From: Brevundimonas subvibrioides
GTDB lineage: Bacteria > Pseudomonadota > Alphaproteobacteria > Caulobacterales > Caulobacteraceae
Direction of reading: 5' to 3'
Assembly (NCBI GenBank): GCA_002280475.1
Contig: NCEB01000010.1
Span: 1 to 64,000, forward strand
DNA length: 64,000 nucleotides
The notes under the pieces were generated by a model that was not told where the DNA came from, searched no databases, and saw nothing but the letters and a program-made list of their open reading frames with translations. Of this stretch, positions 20,856 through 31,311 are shown in pieces (within the stretch, counting starts at the first letter, position 1; each line of letters begins with the position of its first letter). The position numbers and the translations under genes are program-made.

Positions 20856-20987
20856 TTCCGCTCATCCCCGCGAAAGCGGGGACCCAGTGCTTTTGCGAGG
20901 CAGGCCGGTATGGCGAAAGATCCTGGTGAGTGGCCCAAATCGGGGCGCGGACAGGACTGGGTCCCCGCTTTCGCAGGGACGAGCGGC
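20856..20987. repeat. bipartite inverted repeat, family 1 (copy B)
   Basis: Left arm CCGCTCATCCCCGCGAAAGC..., right arm GACTGGGTCCCCGCTTTCGC with one stem mismatch (GCAGGG for GCGGGG). Splits lpxB from lpxI within the minus-strand envelope block; the spacer is unrelated to those of copies A and C. Confidence 0.85.
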
Positions 20988-21026
20988 AAGAGAGGGTCAA
21001 GCCACTACGACTGCGGTTCAAGCCGA

Positions 21027-21875
21027 TCACGGCCGCGCTTCGCCCCAGACGAACAGACCCAGCCGGTCCGCCGCTTCGATGATCGCCGCCCGGTCGATCA
21101 GGATCAGCCGCTCCGCCACCCCGCCGATGCCCGCCAGCCCGGCCGCCGCAGCCATCTCAACCGTTCGCGCGCCCATCACCGGCATGTCGACCCGCAGGTC
21201 CTGGATAGGCTTGGGCGCCTTGCCGAGCGCGCCTTTCAGCGTCCCCGCCGAACCGCGCAGATCGGCGGGCAGACCGGCGACGCGGGCCAGCATGGCGTCG
21301 GTCCCCTCCTGCGCCTCGACCGCCAGGACCAGGCCGTCGCACACGACCGCGCCCTGGCCGATATCCAGTTCCCCGGCCTTTTCCGCGACGTGCAGCGCCT
21401 TCCTCAGGTCCGCCAGCTGATCCGCCGTAGGCGTCACCCGGCCGAGCGCCCCGGCCGGCAGGGTCTCGCCGCCCAGGATGTCGTCGGCCCCCTCGATGGC
21501 GTAGCCCTCGGCCTCGAATACCGACAGGATCTTCCTCAGCAGGGCGTCGTCGCCCTTCGTCGCCGCCGCGATGATGCCGGGCAGCACCGTCGCGCCCTTC
21601 AGATCGGGCTTCAGCGCCTTGAAATCCGGCCGGTTGACGGTCCCGGCGAAGCACACCGCCGCGCATCCGGCCTTCTTCAGGGCCGACAACACGCGCCCGA
21701 TCTCGGCCATGCCCGCCTCGATCCCCGGATATCGCGCCAGATGCGGATCGGCGAAGGACGTCAGCCGCACCACGAACACCGGCCGTCCCTCGGCCTCGCA
21801 CCGCGCCGCGATGGCCAGCGGCAGGGCCCCGCCGCCCGCGATCAGCCCCAGCCGGCCCCGGTCGGGCACGGTCAC
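21027..21875 (-). CDS. lpxI: UDP-2,3-diacylglucosamine pyrophosphatase LpxI
   Basis: Hydrolyses UDP-2,3-diacylglucosamine to lipid X, the job done by LpxH in enterics; LpxI is the form first characterised in Caulobacter. LGLIAGGGALPLAIA opens the protein, with CFAGTVNRPDF, and a C-terminal domain carrying VCDGLVLAVEAQEGTDAML and PVMGARTVE. GTG 21875 is chosen because it forms a GTGA overlap with the lpxA stop; the frame also offers GTG 21890. 282 residues. Confidence 0.93.
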   Translation of the reverse strand: MTVPDRGRLGLIAGGGALPLAIAARCEAEGRPVFVVRLTSFADPHLARYPGIEAGMAEIGRVLSALKKAGCAAVCFAGTVNRPDFKALKPDLKGATVLPGIIAAATKGDDALLRKILSVFEAEGYAIEGADDILGGETLPAGALGRVTPTADQLADLRKALHVAEKAGELDIGQGAVVCDGLVLAVEAQEGTDAMLARVAGLPADLRGSAGTLKGALGKAPKPIQDLRVDMPVMGARTVEMAAAAGLAGIGGVAERLILIDRAAIIEAADRLGLFVWGEARP

Positions 21876-22678
21876 GCCTCCGGCAGGCACAGGGGCCGTT
21901 TTGAACTCTCACGAATGAAGGCGACGATCTCCATGATCTCGATCAGATCGCCGTATTCGATCTCGACCTTTGACAGCCGGTCAGCGAACACGCCCGGCCC
22001 CTCGAACAGGTCCCGATAGGCCGCCAGCAGCCGTCGCACGGCGTCCTTGCCGTATCCCTTCCGCTTCAGCCCGATCAGGTTCAGCCCGTGCAGCCGCGCG
22101 TGGTTGCCCCAGGCCGAGCCGTAGGGAATGACGTCGCGCGTCACGGCCGCCAGACCGCCGACGATCGCCCCCTGCCCCACCCGGCCGTTCTGATGCACGG
22201 CGCACAGTCCGCCCAGGAAGACCTTGTCCCCGATCCGCGCATGGCCGCCCAAGGTCGCCTGGTTGGCCATCACGACGTTGTCGCCGACCACGGCGTCATG
22301 GCCGACGTGCGCTCCCGTCATGAACAGGCCATTCGACCCCACCCGCGTGACGCCGGTCCCCCCTCCTCCTCCAGCATGGGGCGGCGTGCCCCGGTTGAAG
22401 GTGGCGTGCTCGCGGATCGAATTGTCCGATCCGATCTCCAGCCGGACGGGTTCGCCCTTGTAGCCGTTGTGCTGGGGGTCGCCGCCGATGACGGCGAAGG
22501 GGTGGATCACGGTCCGCGCCCCGACGCTCGTGTCCTGCTGGATCACGACATGGCTGACCAGATGCACGCCCTCGGCCAGGGCGACGCCAGGCCCGACCGT
22601 GCACCAGGGCCCGATCACGACATCGGCCGCAATCCAGGCCGACGGATCGACGATGGCGGTGGGGTGGATTTGGCTCAC
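21872..22678 (-). CDS. lpxA: UDP-N-acetylglucosamine acyltransferase
   Basis: First step of lipid A synthesis, transferring a hydroxyacyl chain from ACP to UDP-GlcNAc. Left-handed beta-helix hexapeptide repeats fill residues 1-190, with the catalytic histidine in the GAHVGHDAVVG region, then a helical C-terminus. A glycine-rich stretch HAGGGGGTG sits where most relatives have a shorter GTxxGGG loop. 268 residues. Overlaps fabZ upstream and lpxI downstream by 4 bp each. Confidence 0.95.
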   Translation of the reverse strand: MSQIHPTAIVDPSAWIAADVVIGPWCTVGPGVALAEGVHLVSHVVIQQDTSVGARTVIHPFAVIGGDPQHNGYKGEPVRLEIGSDNSIREHATFNRGTPPHAGGGGGTGVTRVGSNGLFMTGAHVGHDAVVGDNVVMANQATLGGHARIGDKVFLGGLCAVHQNGRVGQGAIVGGLAAVTRDVIPYGSAWGNHARLHGLNLIGLKRKGYGKDAVRRLLAAYRDLFEGPGVFADRLSKVEIEYGDLIEIMEIVAFIRESSKRPLCLPEA

Positions 22679-23160
22679 GGCGTCACGGGCTGTTCGACCG
22701 TCACGGCCATGGCCATGAACTCGGCCTCGGCGGCCAGCTTGCCGTCGATGAAGGTCTCGCCCCTGAACTTGAAGGCGTCGCCGCGAGCGCGCGTGACGAC
22801 GACGTGCATGCGCAGCTGATCCCCCGGCCGCGCGGGCTTTCTGAAGCGGACGCCGTCGATGGACATGAACATGATGACCTTGTCGGCCACGGCGACGTCC
22901 AGCGTCTTGGACATCAGCAGCGCCCCGGTCTGGGCCATGGCCTCGACGATCAGGACGCCCGGCATGACCGGGTCGATGGGGAAATGACCGGGAAAGAAGG
23001 GCTCGTTGTGGCTGACGTTCTTGATGCCGGTGATCGAGGTGTTGACCACGAAATCCTCGGCCTTGTCGACCAGCAGGAAGGGATAGCGGTGCGGCAGCCG
23101 TCGCATCACCTCGGCATAGTCGATCGCCGTTCCCGGTTGTGCCACGCTGGCCTCAGTCAT
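22675..23160 (-). CDS. fabZ: 3-hydroxyacyl-ACP dehydratase FabZ
   Basis: Hot-dog-fold dehydratase of type II fatty acid synthesis. Catalytic His in FFPGHFP and Glu in [11 protein letters not shown] are intact; [11 protein letters not shown] near the N-terminus. The ATG at 23160 gives 161 residues, with an 8-bp overlap with lpxD. Its place between lpxD and lpxA reflects competition for the same hydroxyacyl-ACP pool. Confidence 0.95.
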   Translation of the reverse strand: MTEASVAQPGTAIDYAEVMRRLPHRYPFLLVDKAEDFVVNTSITGIKNVSHNEPFFPGHFPIDPVMPGVLIVEAMAQTGALLMSKTLDVAVADKVIMFMSIDGVRFRKPARPGDQLRMHVVVTRARGDAFKFRGETFIDGKLAAEAEFMAMAVTVEQPVTP

Positions 23161-24172
23161 CCGTCCGCGCTCCCTTTCTCGCCACCTGTCTGGAGACCCA
23201 GATGGTCTCGCGCAAGAACTGGCGGATGGGTTTCGCCGGATAGCCGGACCAGGTTTCGCCGGCCGGAATGTCGGCCAGGACCCCCGCCCCCGCCGCGACA
23301 CGCGCGCCCTCGCCGATCCTGATGTGGTCGCCCACCCCGGCCTTCCCGCCGAAGATCACGCCGTCGCCCACGACGACCGAGCCCGAAATCCCCGCGTGTC
23401 CCGCGATCAGGCAGTTCCTGCCGATGACGCAGTTGTGGGCGATCATGACCAGATTATCGATCTTGGTGTTCTCGCCGATGACGGTGTCATCGAATGCGCC
23501 GCGATCGATGCAGGTGTTGGCTCCCACAGTCACGCCGTCCTGCAGGATCACCCGGCCCAGCTGCGGCACATCCACGGGTCCGGCCACGCCGCCGGCGGCA
23601 CCGAACCCGGCCTCGCCGATCCGCACTCCGGCATACAGTTTCACCCTGTCCCCGATCAGGGCGTATCCGATCGAGACATTCGGTCCCACGACGCAATCGC
23701 GACCGATCTGGACGCCAGGACCGATGACGGTGTTCGCGCCGATCTCCGTGCCTCGCCCGATCCGGGCGTCCTGGCCGATCACCACGCCCGGCGCGAGCCT
23801 GACGGTCTCGTCCTCACACGCGGCCGCCGCGCTGATCGGGTCCAGCCGCACCGGGCGGTGAAGCGCGACCGACGCCGCGGCCCAGGCCGCCTGGGGCGTG
23901 CGGGTCGTTATCACCGAGCATCCCGCCGGGGCGGCGTTGACGGCACCGGCCGGCACGAGCACGCATCCGGCACGGGTCGCTCTCAGGGCATCGACGAACT
24001 TGCGGTCGCCCAGGAAACCGACGGCGTGCGGCCCCGCGACGGACAGGGGCGCGACCCGGGCGATGCTCTGCCCGGAATCGCGAACGACCTCGCCACCCGT
24101 CAGGGCCGCGAGGTCGGCGACGCTGAGCGGGCTCAGCGTATCGAAGAAGCGGGGGTCGGGCGACACGCCCAC
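23153..24172 (-). CDS. lpxD: UDP-3-O-acylglucosamine N-acyltransferase
   Basis: Third step of lipid A synthesis. An N-terminal uridine-binding domain (residues 1-100) precedes a long left-handed beta-helix with the catalytic histidine in MIAHNCVIG. 339 residues, start GTG 24172, three bases after the skp stop; a second GTG two codons on is also possible. Confidence 0.94.
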   Translation of the reverse strand: MGVSPDPRFFDTLSPLSVADLAALTGGEVVRDSGQSIARVAPLSVAGPHAVGFLGDRKFVDALRATRAGCVLVPAGAVNAAPAGCSVITTRTPQAAWAAASVALHRPVRLDPISAAAACEDETVRLAPGVVIGQDARIGRGTEIGANTVIGPGVQIGRDCVVGPNVSIGYALIGDRVKLYAGVRIGEAGFGAAGGVAGPVDVPQLGRVILQDGVTVGANTCIDRGAFDDTVIGENTKIDNLVMIAHNCVIGRNCLIAGHAGISGSVVVGDGVIFGGKAGVGDHIRIGEGARVAAGAGVLADIPAGETWSGYPAKPIRQFLRETIWVSRQVARKGARTDD

Positions 24173-24175
24173 CCC

Positions 24176-24763
24176 TTACTGCGCGGTCTGCGCCGGGACC
24201 GGCAGGCGGTTGAAGCTGAGGGTCGGCAGGGCGGTGTTCAGGCGCTGGATGGTGACGTCCGTCACGTCCATGGCCGGGTTGACGATGAACACGCTCTCGC
24301 GGTCCAGCAGGATGCCGCAGCCGCGCTCCTGATAGACGGCGACCAGGATCGGCTCGACCGCCTCGGAGATCAGGCGGCGCTGCTCGGAAAGCGTATAGCG
24401 CAACTCGGCCTCACGGGTCTGCTCCAGTTGCTGGGCCTCCTGGATGCGGGCCTGGAGCGCCTGACGGTCGGCGTCGGTCACGGCCGCGCCGCCGTTCTGC
24501 AGCCGGGTGAGCTCTGACTGGATATTGGTGGCATAGGGAGCCAGTTCGCCCTGAACCTCGGTGGCGAGCTGTTCCATGCGCGTCTGGACGGCCTGGCCGA
24601 CGGTCGACTGGGCCAGCAGACGCTGGTTGAAATAGACGCAGACGCCGGGGATGACCGGACCCGGATTCTGCGGGCCCTGCGTCTGCGCGGTCGCGATCGA
24701 GGGCGCGACGGTGGAGGCGACGAGGGTGACGAAGGCGGCGGCGCCGATGGCGAGGAGTTTCAT
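24176..24763 (-). CDS. skp: OmpH/Skp-family periplasmic chaperone
   Basis: Periplasmic chaperone that holds unfolded outer-membrane proteins for BamA. Signal peptide at residues 1-27 (ending IATAQ), then a long helical arm region rich in Gln and Glu (VQTRMEQL to RRLISEAVEP), and a C-terminal strand segment. 195 residues; ATG 24763 is chosen for the signal peptide. It lies between bamA and lpxD, the common arrangement. Confidence 0.88.
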   Translation of the reverse strand: MKLLAIGAAAFVTLVASTVAPSIATAQTQGPQNPGPVIPGVCVYFNQRLLAQSTVGQAVQTRMEQLATEVQGELAPYATNIQSELTRLQNGGAAVTDADRQALQARIQEAQQLEQTREAELRYTLSEQRRLISEAVEPILVAVYQERGCGILLDRESVFIVNPAMDVTDVTIQRLNTALPTLSFNRLPVPAQTAQ

Positions 24764-24800
24764 TCTGGATACCTTTTGCGGGACCGGATCGGCCCCCCGT

Positions 24801-27257
24801 TTAGAACTGGGTTGAAGTCGAGAAGCGGAAGGTCTCGGTGCGATCATAGTCCTCTTGGCTGAGGATCTTGCTGAAGTCGAAACGGATCGGCCCCATCGGC
24901 GAACGCCAGTGAACGCTGAGACCGGCCGAGGCGCGCAGCGACAGGTCGTCGGCGATGGTCGGGTCGGGCAGACCGTTGCTGTTCAGCGTGAAACGATTGT
25001 CCAGCACACCCAGGGTGCCGACGTCGGCGAACAGCGAGGTGCGGATGCCGTATTCCTCGGGCAGGCCGTTCGGCAGGGTCAGCTCGGCGCTGGCGACGGC
25101 ATAGAAATTGCCCCCGAGGGCGTCGTTGGTGTTCAGGTCACGCGGCCCCATGCCCGCGTTCTCGAACCCGCGGAACGAGTTGCCGCCCTTGAAGAAGCGG
25201 TCGTTGATCCGCACCGCGTCGCCGTTCCAGCCGCTGACATAGCCCGAAGACCCGGTCACCGACACGATCCAGCTGGGCGTGATGCCGTAGTAGGCCGTCA
25301 CGTCGACCTCGGTCTTCACATAGTTCACGTCGCCGCCCAGACCGGCGAAGTCCTGGCGCAGCGAGCCCGTCCATCCCCGCGTGGGCCGGATCGGGTCGTT
25401 GCGGCGATCGATCAGCAGAGTGTAGCCGACCGAAGAGTTGAGGGACGATCCAACCTGCTCGCAAAGGGCGCGCGATCCGCCGCCCAGGCCCGAGCAGAAA
25501 CCCTGCGGGACGATGATCTCGTCGTCCTTGATGAAGTAGCGCGTCGACAGGCGGCTGTAGCCGTTCAGCGGATAGGTCAGACGCAGACCAGCGCCGGTCG
25601 AACGATAGTCGAACGAAGATTCGTCCTGGAAGTCGTAGCGCGAGTGGAAAAGATCGAAGCCCGCGCCGATATCCCGGCCGAGGAAACGGGGCTCGGTGAA
25701 GCGGAAGTCGATCTGCTGGCGCAGCGAGCCCCATTCGACCCTGGCGACCACGTTCTGGCCACGACCTCGGAAGTTCCGCTCCGTGATCCCCAGGTTGACG
25801 ACGAAGCTGTCGACCGAGCTGAAGCCGGCGCCGACCGACAGTTCGCCGGTCGGCTGTTCCTCGACGGTGACGTTGACGATCGACCGGTCGGGGGCCTCGC
25901 CCTGCGTCTCCTCGATCGTGACGTCCTTGAAGTAGCCCAGCGCGCGCAGATTGTTCCGCGACCGCTCCAGCAGGGCGCGGTTGAAGGCGTCGCCCTCGGT
26001 CAGCATCAGCTCCCGGCGGATGACAGGATCGATGGTGCGGGTGTTGCCGACGACATTGATCCGCTCGACATAGACCCTCTGGCCCTCGGCGATGTTGAAC
26101 GTGACGTCGACAGTGTCGGTTTCAGGGTTAGGGCGATAGGTCGGATTGATGTCGACAAAGGCATAGCCGGCGGACCCGGCGGCGAACGTCAGCGTGTCGA
26201 CCGCGCTCTCGATCTTGTCGCTCTCGTACAGCTGGCCCGTGCGGATCGGCAGCAGGGCCTCCAAGAGGTCGGTGTTCAGCCGGTCATTCTCGGTGACGAC
26301 GTTGATCTCGCCGAAATTGTAGCGGTCGCCTTCGTCGAGGGTCAGGGTGATGCCGAAGGCGCTGTCGTCCGGCGCCAGCTCGGCCACCGCCGAGATGATC
26401 CGGAAATCGTAATAGCCCCGGTTGGTATAGAAGGTGCGCAGTTGCTCCCGGTCGTAATCCAGCCGGTTCGGGTCGTAATTGTCGTTCTTGGTGAACAGCC
26501 GCCACCACTGCGACTGTTTGGTCACCATGACCTCGCGCAGCTCGCTGTCCGAGAACGCCTGGTTGCCCAGGAAGGTGATGGCGCGAACGCCGGTCTCGGG
26601 GCCTTCGTCGATCTCGAAGATGACGTCGACACGGTTCTGGTCCAGCTGCACCAGCTTGGGCGTCACCGTCGCCGAGATGCGGCCGGACAGGCGATAAAGC
26701 TCGATGATCGAGCCGACGTCCTCCTGGACGCGGGCGCGGGTATAGATGCCGCGCGGCGAGATGGTCACCTCCTCGCGCAGCTTGTCCTCGGTGATAGCGC
26801 CGTTCCCCTCGAACACGACCTGGTTGATGATCGGGTTCTCGACGATGTTGACGACCAGGTCGCCGTCCGCCTCCAGGCCGATCTGGACGTCGGCGAACAG
26901 CTGGGTCCGGGTCAGGGTGCGGATGGCCACGTCCAGGATGACCGGATCGATCGTGTCGCCCGGCTGGATCGGCAGATAGGACAGAACCGTCGTCTGATCG
27001 ATGCGCTGATTGCCCTGGACCAGGATGCGATTGACGACGCCCGTCTCGTCCGGGATCTCCTGAGACGGAGCGATCTGGCCTGGCTGGACATCCGGCGCGG
27101 GCGCGGTCTGGGCCAGGGCGGGCGCGGCCGCCATCAGGGCCAACAGGCTGGCGGTCACGGCACAGGTCCGACGCAGGGCTCGGGCGTCCGGTGTCGTCGC
27201 GTCGCGGGTGTCGGTCAGGATCATTCGGGAAACCATCGGGGGCTGGCGCTGGCTCAA
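24801..27257 (-). CDS. bamA: outer membrane protein assembly factor BamA
   Basis: Central Omp85 component of the BAM complex. Signal peptide (ending APALAQ at about residue 48), five POTRA domains (about 65-435), and a C-terminal 16-strand barrel ending in FRFSTSTQF with the terminal phenylalanine typical of outer-membrane proteins. VRFDFSKIL and the GGxxFRGF segment (GGNSFRGF) belong to the barrel family. 818 residues from ATG 27257, which overlaps the rseP stop (ATGA); an internal ATG at 27224 would give a more normal signal-peptide N-region. Confidence 0.95.
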   Translation of the reverse strand: MSQRQPPMVSRMILTDTRDATTPDARALRRTCAVTASLLALMAAAPALAQTAPAPDVQPGQIAPSQEIPDETGVVNRILVQGNQRIDQTTVLSYLPIQPGDTIDPVILDVAIRTLTRTQLFADVQIGLEADGDLVVNIVENPIINQVVFEGNGAITEDKLREEVTISPRGIYTRARVQEDVGSIIELYRLSGRISATVTPKLVQLDQNRVDVIFEIDEGPETGVRAITFLGNQAFSDSELREVMVTKQSQWWRLFTKNDNYDPNRLDYDREQLRTFYTNRGYYDFRIISAVAELAPDDSAFGITLTLDEGDRYNFGEINVVTENDRLNTDLLEALLPIRTGQLYESDKIESAVDTLTFAAGSAGYAFVDINPTYRPNPETDTVDVTFNIAEGQRVYVERINVVGNTRTIDPVIRRELMLTEGDAFNRALLERSRNNLRALGYFKDVTIEETQGEAPDRSIVNVTVEEQPTGELSVGAGFSSVDSFVVNLGITERNFRGRGQNVVARVEWGSLRQQIDFRFTEPRFLGRDIGAGFDLFHSRYDFQDESSFDYRSTGAGLRLTYPLNGYSRLSTRYFIKDDEIIVPQGFCSGLGGGSRALCEQVGSSLNSSVGYTLLIDRRNDPIRPTRGWTGSLRQDFAGLGGDVNYVKTEVDVTAYYGITPSWIVSVTGSSGYVSGWNGDAVRINDRFFKGGNSFRGFENAGMGPRDLNTNDALGGNFYAVASAELTLPNGLPEEYGIRTSLFADVGTLGVLDNRFTLNSNGLPDPTIADDLSLRASAGLSVHWRSPMGPIRFDFSKILSQEDYDRTETFRFSTSTQF

Positions 27258-28471
27258 CTGACGAGCCCGCCGAGGAATTGGAACAGGTTCAACTTTTGCA
27301 GGTCGTTCCAGGTCGCGAACAACATCAAACCCGCCAGCAAAGCAAGACCGACCCGATACCCCGCCTCCTGAACCGCGGCCGCGACTGGTTTCTTCGCCAC
27401 AGCCTCATAGGCGTAGAAAACCAGGTGACCGCCATCCAGAACCGGGATGGGCAACAGGTTTAGAAAGCCGATTCCGATCGAAAGTATGGCGGCGAAGCTG
27501 GTGAGGGTCAGAAGCAGGTTGATCGTCGTGGCCACCGGGTCCGGATTGGCCGCGACGGCGGCGTTGGTCAGGGCCCCCGACGCCTTGGCGATGCCCAGCG
27601 GTCCGCTCAGCTGATCGCCGCTCTCGCGGCCGGTGAAGATGCGTCCCAGATAGGTCAGGGTGGTGCCCAGGATGTCCCCGGTTTCGCGGAACCCCTGGCC
27701 GACGGCCTGGATCGGGTTGTAGCGGACCTGGCGCGCTTCCGCCCGCGACGAGGCCAGGGCCAGGCCGATCCGGCCGACCGTGACACGACCGGCGATCGGG
27801 TCGTCCTGCACCTGGCGCACCGGGGTCGCGACCAGTTCGATCTGGCGGCCCTGACGCTCGACGGTGAATCTGACGGGATCGCCGCTCGACAGGCTGACCT
27901 TGCGGGTCACCTCGCCGGCATCGGAAATGTCGCGCCCATCCAGGCCGGTGATCAGATCGCCCGGCAGGAAGCCGGCCGCCGCTGCGGGCGATCCGGGCGT
28001 GACCTCGGCCACCCGGGCCGGACGCAGTTCCACGCCGACCAGCGAGAACAGCACCGTGAAGATGGCGATCGCCAGCACGAAGTTGGCGAACGGCCCCGCC
28101 GCCACGATCAGCATCCGCTGCCAGACGGGCTTGAAATGGAAATAGTCGCGTTCGGCCCCGACCCCGTCCCGGGCCACGATCTCGCGCTTCAGTGTATCCA
28201 GCCCTCGGCTGTCAGGCACGCTAGAGGCGTCCATGTCGCCCGAGAACTTCACATATCCGCCCAACGGCATCCAGCCGACGCGCCACTCGATGCCGTGCCT
28301 GTCGGTCTTGCTGAAGATCGCCTTGCCGAAGCCGATGGCGAACCGGTCGACCTTCACGCCAAACGCCCGCGCGACCCAGAAATGGCCCAGTTCGTGGATG
28401 GTGACGATCACCGTCAGCACCAGCAGGAAGGGCACGATGTAGATCAGGACCTGGGTCAGGGCGTCCAGCAT
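27254..28471 (-). CDS. rseP: RseP-type site-2 zinc metalloprotease
   Basis: Intramembrane protease that cleaves anti-sigma factors or remnant signal peptides. HELGH at residues 26-30 provides the zinc ligands and catalytic Glu, and VLDGGH near the C-terminus the third ligand. One or more PDZ domains occupy the middle (RPARVAEVTPGSPAAAAGF). 405 residues. Sits between dxr and bamA, its usual place. Confidence 0.94.
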   Translation of the reverse strand: MLDALTQVLIYIVPFLLVLTVIVTIHELGHFWVARAFGVKVDRFAIGFGKAIFSKTDRHGIEWRVGWMPLGGYVKFSGDMDASSVPDSRGLDTLKREIVARDGVGAERDYFHFKPVWQRMLIVAAGPFANFVLAIAIFTVLFSLVGVELRPARVAEVTPGSPAAAAGFLPGDLITGLDGRDISDAGEVTRKVSLSSGDPVRFTVERQGRQIELVATPVRQVQDDPIAGRVTVGRIGLALASSRAEARQVRYNPIQAVGQGFRETGDILGTTLTYLGRIFTGRESGDQLSGPLGIAKASGALTNAAVAANPDPVATTINLLLTLTSFAAILSIGIGFLNLLPIPVLDGGHLVFYAYEAVAKKPVAAAVQEAGYRVGLALLAGLMLFATWNDLQKLNLFQFLGGLVS

Positions 28472-28510
28472 GCGTCGTCCACGTCTCCGTTTCCGTCAGG
28501 ACCGTCGCCG

Positions 28511-29707
28511 TCAGGCGGCGAGGGCCAGGGTCTGGACGATGCCGGACGCGACGCGCCGGGCCTCGGCGTCCAGCGCCAGAGCCCCCTCGCAGCCATCGCC
28601 CGCGTGAGAAACCGCCCCCGTCGCCGTCATCCGATCCAGCGTTTCGGCGACGACTGCGGCAATATTGAGAAAGCCCAGACGGCGGTCAAGAAACGCCAGC
28701 GCCCCAACCTCGTTGGCGGCGTTGAACACGGTCGGCGCGCCCTTGCCGGCCTCCAGCGCCTCGCGCGCCAGCCGCAACGCCGGGAACCGAACCGGATCTG
28801 GGGCCTCGAACGTCAGCCGGCCCAGCGCCGCCAGGTCCAGACGGGGCGCGGGCCAGGCCATCCGGTCAGGCCAGGCCAGGGCGCAGGCGATCGGCGTCTT
28901 CATGTCCGGCGGCCCCATCTGGGCCAGGGTCGAACCGTCGACGAACTCGACCAGGCTGTGGATGATGGATTCCGGGTGGACGACCACGTCGATCTTCCCG
29001 GCCGGCATGCCGAACAGATAGGCCGCCTCGATCATCTCCAGGCCCTTGTTGGCCATGGTGGCGCTGTCGACGCTGATCTTGGCCCCCATGCTCCAGTTGG
29101 GGTGGGCGACGGCCTGTTCCGGCGTCATGACCGCCATGGCCTCGCGCGAGGTCTGGCGGAAGGGACCGCCGGAGGCCGTCAGTACCAGCCGCGCGACCTG
29201 TTCGGGCGCGGCGGCCGGAAACACCTGGAAGATGGCCGAGTGCTCGGAATCGACCGGGATCAGCCGCCCGCCCGCCGCCGTGACCCGCCCGATCAGGCTG
29301 GAGCCGCAGCAGACCAGGCTTTCCTTGTTGGCGAGGGCCAGGGTCGCGCCGGTCGCCGCTGCCGCCCAGGCGGACTTCAGCCCGGCCGCACCCACGATGG
29401 CGGCCATGACCAGATCCGTCGGCCGCGTCGCCGCCTCGGTGATGGCCGCCTCGCCCGCCACCGTCGCGATGCCCGTGCCCGCCAGCGCCTCGGTCAGTTC
29501 GTTCAGCCGCGTCCCGTCGGCCGTCACGGCCACCGCCGGTCGCCAGCGCCGCGCCTGCTCGGCCAGCCGGGCGATGTTGGCCCCGCCCGTCAGGGCCACG
29601 ACCTGGAACCGTCCCGTGCCCGCCGCTTCGGCCTGATCCATCAGGTCCAGCGTCGAGGTCCCGACCGAGCCGGTCGAGCCCAGCACTGTGATGCGCTTCT
29701 CGATCAT
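28511..29707 (-). CDS. dxr: 1-deoxy-D-xylulose-5-phosphate reductoisomerase
   Basis: Second step of the MEP isoprenoid pathway, NADPH dependent. [13 protein letters not shown] (from residue 10) binds [16 protein letters not shown] and [15 protein letters not shown] form the metal and substrate site. 398 residues from ATG 29707, which overlaps the cdsA stop in ATGA. Confidence 0.95.
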   Translation of the reverse strand: MIEKRITVLGSTGSVGTSTLDLMDQAEAAGTGRFQVVALTGGANIARLAEQARRWRPAVAVTADGTRLNELTEALAGTGIATVAGEAAITEAATRPTDLVMAAIVGAAGLKSAWAAAATGATLALANKESLVCCGSSLIGRVTAAGGRLIPVDSEHSAIFQVFPAAAPEQVARLVLTASGGPFRQTSREAMAVMTPEQAVAHPNWSMGAKISVDSATMANKGLEMIEAAYLFGMPAGKIDVVVHPESIIHSLVEFVDGSTLAQMGPPDMKTPIACALAWPDRMAWPAPRLDLAALGRLTFEAPDPVRFPALRLAREALEAGKGAPTVFNAANEVGALAFLDRRLGFLNIAAVVAETLDRMTATGAVSHAGDGCEGALALDAEARRVASGIVQTLALAA

Positions 29708-30519
29708 GCGGGTCCGTCCAGCATCATGGCTCCCAATCGCCCCGCCGCGATGACGACGGCGGCGAACATCAACCCATCGACCCGATCCAGCAAGCCGCCG
29801 TGCCCCGGGATCAGCCCGCCCGCGTCCTTGACCCCGAAACGCCGCTTCAGGGCCGATTCCCACAGGTCGCCCGCCATGGTCGCCAGGGCCCCGGCCAGTC
29901 CCAGCGCAACGCCCCACAGCGGACTGGACAGGCCCAACGGCAGGAAACTGGCCACCAGCCATCCGGCCGCCGACCCGGCGATCAGGCCGCCGACGAACCC
30001 CGACCAGGTCTTGTTGGGCGAGTAGCGGGGCCACAGCCTGGGACCGCCGATGACGCTGCCGACCAGGAAGGCCATGACGTCGGACGACCAGGCCACCACG
30101 AAGACCATGATCGTCCAGCTCAGCCCGATGCCGGAATCGCCGTCCCGCAGCCAGATCAGCACGATGGCGGGCCAGCCGAGATAGAGCACGCCATAGGCCG
30201 CGTCGACGCCTTCGAGGCCCAGCCTGCGGGCATACAGGGCCACCGCCGCCGCGCCGAACACCAGCACCACCAGCGCCGGTGACATCTCGCCCGTATGGGC
30301 CGTGACGGTCGCCGCCATGATGGCCACGGCCACTGCGCCGGTGATCAGGTCCCGCCGTCCCGGCGCGCTCATCGCCGCCCATTCGCGCGCCAGCAGCACG
30401 ATAGCCGCCAGGATGATGGCCAGGAACCACAGGCTGCCCGCCCAGATGGCCAGCACCGCCAGGGGTGCCAGAACCAGGGCCGACGCCGCCCGAATGCCCA
30501 GATTGCGCAAAGACACCAT
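29704..30519 (-). CDS. cdsA: phosphatidate cytidylyltransferase
   Basis: Makes CDP-diacylglycerol, the precursor of all phospholipids, in the inner membrane. Multiple hydrophobic spans and the CdsA signature with [11 protein letters not shown] and [11 protein letters not shown] near the C-terminus. 271 residues from ATG 30519, overlapping the uppS stop by one base. Confidence 0.93.
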   Translation of the reverse strand: MVSLRNLGIRAASALVLAPLAVLAIWAGSLWFLAIILAAIVLLAREWAAMSAPGRRDLITGAVAVAIMAATVTAHTGEMSPALVVLVFGAAAVALYARRLGLEGVDAAYGVLYLGWPAIVLIWLRDGDSGIGLSWTIMVFVVAWSSDVMAFLVGSVIGGPRLWPRYSPNKTWSGFVGGLIAGSAAGWLVASFLPLGLSSPLWGVALGLAGALATMAGDLWESALKRRFGVKDAGGLIPGHGGLLDRVDGLMFAAVVIAAGRLGAMMLDGPA

Positions 30520-31274
30520 CAGCCGGCCGCGAGCACCGGCCGGGCCGCGATCGCGCCGAAGCGCCGGTCCCGCTGCCGGAACTGCCGCACGGCGTCGCCC
30601 AGGGCCTCGGCTCCGTAATCGGGCCACAGCACGTTCTGATAGACCAACTCGGCATAGGCCGCTTCCCACAACAGGAAGTTCGACAGTCGCTGCTCGCCCG
30701 AGGTGCGCACGATCAGATCGACCGGCGGTCCTCCCGCCGTCGACAGGCCCGCGCCCAGCGCCGCCTCGTCCAGCGGACCCGTCGCCTGCCCGGCCAGCAG
30801 TTGATCGACGTACCTCTGGGCCGCGTCGACGATGTCGGCCCGACCGCCGTAGTTGAAGGCCACCTGCAGCAGGAAACGGCTGTTGTGCGCCGTGGTCCGC
30901 TCGGCCCGCTCCACGATGGCCGCGATGTCGGCGGGCAGGCCCGTGCGGCGGCCCAGGACCCGGACGCGCACGCCCTCGCGTTCCAGCCGGTTCAGGTCCG
31001 AGGCGACATAGGACCGGACCAGCCCCATCAGGTCCGAGACCTCCTCGGCCGGCCGACGCCAGTTCTCGGTGGAAAAGCCGAAGACCGTCAGGCACTCGAT
31101 GCCGAAATCCGGGGCGGCCTGCACCGTTCGCTTCAGGGCCTGGACGCCCTCGCGATGACCCATGGCCCGAGGCAGAGCGCGGGCCTCGGCCCACCGCCCA
31201 TTGCCGTCCATGATCAGGGCGACATGCCGGGGGCCCGCATCCGGGTCCGGCAGGCCGACGGGATGGGCCGTCAT
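30519..31274 (-). CDS. uppS: undecaprenyl (polyprenyl) diphosphate synthase
   Basis: Cis-prenyltransferase that makes the lipid carrier for peptidoglycan and O-antigen. [11 protein letters not shown] (D23 catalytic), [11 protein letters not shown], and [20 protein letters not shown] are the conserved regions. 251 residues from ATG 31274. Supplies the carrier for which dxr, downstream in the same block, provides isoprene units. Confidence 0.95.
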   Translation of the reverse strand: MTAHPVGLPDPDAGPRHVALIMDGNGRWAEARALPRAMGHREGVQALKRTVQAAPDFGIECLTVFGFSTENWRRPAEEVSDLMGLVRSYVASDLNRLEREGVRVRVLGRRTGLPADIAAIVERAERTTAHNSRFLLQVAFNYGGRADIVDAAQRYVDQLLAGQATGPLDEAALGAGLSTAGGPPVDLIVRTSGEQRLSNFLLWEAAYAELVYQNVLWPDYGAEALGDAVRQFRQRDRRFGAIAARPVLAAG

Positions 31275-31311
31275 CCGTCTGTCCAGTCCTGTCGCAGCGT
31301 CCGAGCCCGGC

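Noticed and set aside
24855-27371. 838-codon open frame antisense to bamA
   Set aside because: Long antisense frames are expected at this GC content; the peptide is His- and Asp-rich without any family motif, while bamA is intact on the other strand.
28136-30025. 629-codon plus-strand frame over dxr and rseP
   Set aside because: Shadow of two well-supported genes; low-complexity arginine-rich peptide.
30655-31194. Upstream extensions of the dxr and cdsA frames into the preceding genes
   Set aside because: Conserved N-termini begin at 29707 and 30519; the extra codons overlap well-supported upstream genes.
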